From Streptomyces hygroscopicus (GTDB lineage Bacteria > Actinomycetota > Actinomycetes > Streptomycetales > Streptomycetaceae): a stretch of 39,276 nucleotides of DNA. Position numbers and translations under genes: made by a program. Below the pieces are notes generated by a model. It was not told where the DNA came from, made no database searches, and saw only the letters and a program-made list of their open reading frames with translations. The DNA is taken from positions 1-39,276 of the forward strand of contig NZ_LBMW01000061.1 in assembly GCF_026168105.1 (NCBI RefSeq), in the 5' to 3' direction. Below, piece after piece: positions 36,825-39,276 of the stretch (positions are counted from its first letter, which is position 1; each line of letters starts with the position of its first letter).

Positions 36825-39276
36825 GCGGCCGCAAGTCCGGCCGCACACAGCATGGTGAGGGAACTTCGGGCTTGACGGCCGACAAGGGCTCGATCGTTGC
36901 AGGCCGCGATGTCAAGAACGCCACATCCATCCACACACACAACACGGTATTGCCCGCAGAATCACTGAAGACCGCGCCCAGGGTGAAGGCGCCGGCTGGG
37001 CTGACCAATGTGCCCCTGCCGCATGGGTTCGTAGGGCGTGATCGCCAGATGAAGGCATTGGACGCGGCGTTCGCCGCGTCGGGGGAAGTGGTCGTGCAGG
37101 CTCTTCACGGCTTGGGCGGCGTGGGCAAGTCCACGTTGGCCGCGTATTGGGCTGCGACACGGTCACGAAGTTCCCCCCGCTGGTGGATAACTGCCGAGTC
37201 AGCTGTCGCGGTGGATTCGGGCCTCGCGGATTTCGCAGTCGCTCTTCATCCCGCCCTCAAAAGCATGGAGTTGGGTACCGACGAGTTGCGTGAGTGGGCG
37301 TTGCTGTGGCTTGCCACTCACCGGAATTGGCTGATAGTACTGGACAACGTCAATGACCAGCAGCATGTCCGCCCGATCATTGAGCGTGCCGGTCGTGGTG
37401 GAAACTTCCTCATCACAAGTCGACGTGCCACCGGCTGGCACGAGTTGTCCTCCACGGTAGTCCTCGACGCGCTGGAAGAGGCCGAAGCAATCGAGTTGTT
37501 CACCCGCATCCTGAATCACCAGAAGGAGCGGAACACTGACGGCGCAGCGGAGGTCTGCGAGGAAGTAGGTTTTCTGCCCCTGGCGGTCGAACAAGCAGCC
37601 TCCTACTGCGCCGAGACGGGGGTTTCCCCGCGGGCCTATCTAGATCTGCTCACCAGTAGGCCAGCCGAGATGTTTGCCGCGACCGCGGAAAACGGAGACG
37701 CGAACCGCACGATCGCCCGGATCTGGAGCATTACCCTCGATCGTCTCTCAGACACTCCGCTGGCGGGAGAGGCGCTGCGGGTGCTGGCCTGGTATGCCCC
37801 TGACGGGATCCCATGCAGCCTCGTCGACGACCTCTCCTACCCTCCCCATCTGCGTTCGAGAATCATACAGCTACGGTCCGAGTGCGCGCATGATGCGAAT
37901 GCGTTGCACGTGAGGATCCGCAAGGTTTTCCGTTCCTACGTGGAGAACATGGCTGACCCGCAAGGGCTAAACCAGGCTATCGGCAGGCTGGCTGCTTACA
38001 GCATGATTAGTCAGCAGGACAACACCATCACCGTGCACCGGCTCGTTCAAGCCCTAGCGCGGACACCCGATCGAAAGGATCCTCACCGCCGCGTTAAAGA
38101 CATCGCAAGCGCACAACGGGTGGCAGCGAAGGCCTTGGAAAGCCGTCTTCCCGCTGATGCGTACCATCCCAGCACCTGGCCAATCTGGGACACGTTGCTG
38201 CCTCATGTAATCGCGCACACCGATCACACGCCGCCGGAATCGGAAACCGCCACCACTGCTCGGCTCCTGGGGGAAACCTCGAGGTTCCTATACCGTCAGG
38301 GAGCCATGGCCCGTAGCACCGCGGCTGGAAGCCGTGCGGCTCAAATTCACGAACGCCTGCTGGGAAAGAAACATCGCGTCACACTGGCCAGCCGCGACAC
38401 CCTTGCGGCCACCTACCAGGCAGCGGGAGACCTCAAGCGCGCCATCCCGTTGCTTGAGGCCGTCCTCGTCGACACGGAACGCCTTCTCGGCACCGATCAC
38501 CCCCACACCCTGAGGCGCCGCAACAACCTTGCGGGCGCCTACCAGGCCAGCGGGGATCTCAAGCGCGCCATCAGTCTGTATGAGTCCAACCTCGCCGACA
38601 CAGAACGCATCCTCGGCAGCGACCACCGCCACACCTTGATCCACCGCAACAACCTCGCAGGCGCCTACCAGGCCAGCGGGGATCTCACGCACGCCATCAG
38701 CCTGTATGAGTCCAACCTCGCCGACACAGAACGCATCCTCGGCAGCGACCACCGCCACACCTTGATCCACCGCAACAACCTCGCAAGGGCCTACCAGGAG
38801 GCGGGGGATCTCACGCACGCCATCAGCCTGTATGAGTCCAACCTCGCCGACACGGAACGCATTCTCGGCACCGACCACCCCGACACCCTGGACAGGCGCG
38901 ACGCCATAGCGGCCGCCTACCAGGCCGGCGGGGATCTCACGCACGCAACCCCCCTGTTTGAGTCCGTCCTCGTCGACACGGAACGCATCCTCGGCAGCGA
39001 CCACCCCGACACCCTGACCCACCGCAACAACCTCGCGACCGCGTACCAGGAGGCGGGGGATCTCAAGCGCGCCATCCCGCTACTCGAGTCCAACCTTGTC
39101 GACACAGAACGCATCCTCGGCAGCGACCACCCCGACACCCTGATCCACCGCAACAACCTCGCGACCGCGTACCAGGAGGCGGGGGATCTCGAACGCGCCA
39201 TCCCGCTACTCGAGTCCAACCTTGTCGACACGGAACGCATCCTCGGCAGCGACCACCCCGACACCCTGAGGCGCCG
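36821..39276 (+). CDS. NB-ARC (STAND) ATPase with TPR repeats, 3' end beyond the window
   Basis: An open frame of at least 818 codons with no stop before the window ends. The start motif GSIVAGRDVKNA (23-34) is followed by a P-loop GLGGVGKST (97-105), Walker B NWLIVLDNVND (169-179), NFLITSRR (195-202) and the helical NB-ARC region. From about residue 525 come 42-residue TPR repeats (RNNLAGAYQASGDLKRAISL, YESNLADTERILGSDHPDTL). STAND ATPases switch between ADP and ATP forms on sensing a ligand; many bacterial ones act in phage defence or developmental signalling. The effector may be the coupled membrane protein or lie in the missing C-terminus. Confidence 0.88.
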   Translation, partial: MSGRKSGRTQHGEGTSGLTADKGSIVAGRDVKNATSIHTHNTVLPAESLKTAPRVKAPAGLTNVPLPHGFVGRDRQMKALDAAFAASGEVVVQALHGLGGVGKSTLAAYWAATRSRSSPRWWITAESAVAVDSGLADFAVALHPALKSMELGTDELREWALLWLATHRNWLIVLDNVNDQQHVRPIIERAGRGGNFLITSRRATGWHELSSTVVLDALEEAEAIELFTRILNHQKERNTDGAAEVCEEVGFLPLAVEQAASYCAETGVSPRAYLDLLTSRPAEMFAATAENGDANRTIARIWSITLDRLSDTPLAGEALRVLAWYAPDGIPCSLVDDLSYPPHLRSRIIQLRSECAHDANALHVRIRKVFRSYVENMADPQGLNQAIGRLAAYSMISQQDNTITVHRLVQALARTPDRKDPHRRVKDIASAQRVAAKALESRLPADAYHPSTWPIWDTLLPHVIAHTDHTPPESETATTARLLGETSRFLYRQGAMARSTAAGSRAAQIHERLLGKKHRVTLASRDTLAATYQAAGDLKRAIPLLEAVLVDTERLLGTDHPHTLRRRNNLAGAYQASGDLKRAISLYESNLADTERILGSDHRHTLIHRNNLAGAYQASGDLTHAISLYESNLADTERILGSDHRHTLIHRNNLARAYQEAGDLTHAISLYESNLADTERILGTDHPDTLDRRDAIAAAYQAGGDLTHATPLFESVLVDTERILGSDHPDTLTHRNNLATAYQEAGDLKRAIPLLESNLVDTERILGSDHPDTLIHRNNLATAYQEAGDLERAIPLLESNLVDTERILGSDHPDTLRR
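38395..39276 (+). repeat. 126-bp coding tandem repeats (TPR units)
   Basis: Seven or so head-to-tail 126-bp units, each encoding one 42-residue TPR. The core CGCAACAACCTCGC recurs at exact 126-base spacing. Adjacent units around 38590-38840 are almost identical at the DNA level, showing recent duplication or gene conversion. The array continues past the window end. Confidence 0.92.

Noticed and set aside
38288..39022. Long minus-strand frame with regular repeats opposite the NB-ARC/TPR gene
   Set aside because: It is the antisense of the 126-bp TPR units; the periodicity comes from the coding strand, where P-loop and TPR motifs are clear.
38395..39276. Possible CRISPR-like array because of regular repeats
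   Set aside because: Repeats are contiguous 126-bp coding units without spacers and translate to TPRs.

Overview
The window is high-GC actinobacterial DNA, almost certainly from a Streptomyces chromosome. Third codon positions are strongly GC-biased and GTG/TTG starts are common. The core genes are typical of the genus (YajQ, GlsB/YeaQ-type membrane protein, STAS protein, SMI1/KNR4 protein, YccF proteins). A tRNA-Tyr gene on the minus strand (31511-31592) organises the region.

Layout. (1) 1-5260 is ordinary chromosome: an amidohydrolase-family protein cut by the window edge, an NAD(P)-binding SDR-like protein, two small cysteine-containing proteins, a secreted TolB-like propeller protein, a winged-helix regulator and a divergent STAS protein. 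(2) 5260-13570 is a scarred accessory strip. It holds short tandem repeats, an MFS transporter fragment, a decayed copy of the tRNA-Tyr 3' end, a beta-solenoid membrane protein, a broken Xaa-Pro dipeptidase gene, an intact MMPL exporter with a divergent TetR regulator, an integrase fragment and a frameshifted Ku fragment. (3) 13571-31562 is an integrated actinomycete integrative and conjugative element (AICE) of about 18 kb. It is bounded by a perfect 53-bp direct repeat of the tRNA-Tyr 3' half, the same kind of target used by SLP1. (4) 31593-39276 is chromosome again, ending in an NB-ARC/TPR protein that runs off the window.

The AICE is complete in gene content. A GntR-NUDIX fusion protein and a divergent XRE-type regulator face the main operon, whose promoter region carries two copies of a 14-bp palindrome. 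The operon continues with small proteins, a DUF2637 membrane protein, a zinc-binding RRQ(R)L-type protein, the FtsK/TraB-like DNA translocase, spread-type small membrane proteins, a prim-pol primase, a DUF3987/RepAM-like protein, an excisionase and a tyrosine integrase. A 250-bp field of nine CACAGAAA-type octamers separates the replication gene from xis-int, and an 18-bp-stem inverted repeat lies just downstream of traB.

The left arm of the AICE (13.7-18.2 kb) is cargo, visibly less GC-rich than its surroundings. It encodes a small membrane protein, a winged-helix protein, a protein joining PD-(D/E)XK-nuclease-like motifs to a winged helix, a protein with a tRNA-guanine-transglycosylase-like CxCxxC cysteine cluster, and a serine/threonine kinase. 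The last two form a tight operon. This kinase plus TGT-like pair, with the nuclease-like neighbour, is the best candidate here for an undescribed system, perhaps phage defence. A second candidate lies at the right edge: a membrane protein translationally coupled to an NB-ARC/TPR protein, the two sharing a 12-residue GSI motif. Functions for both are inferences from motif and context only.
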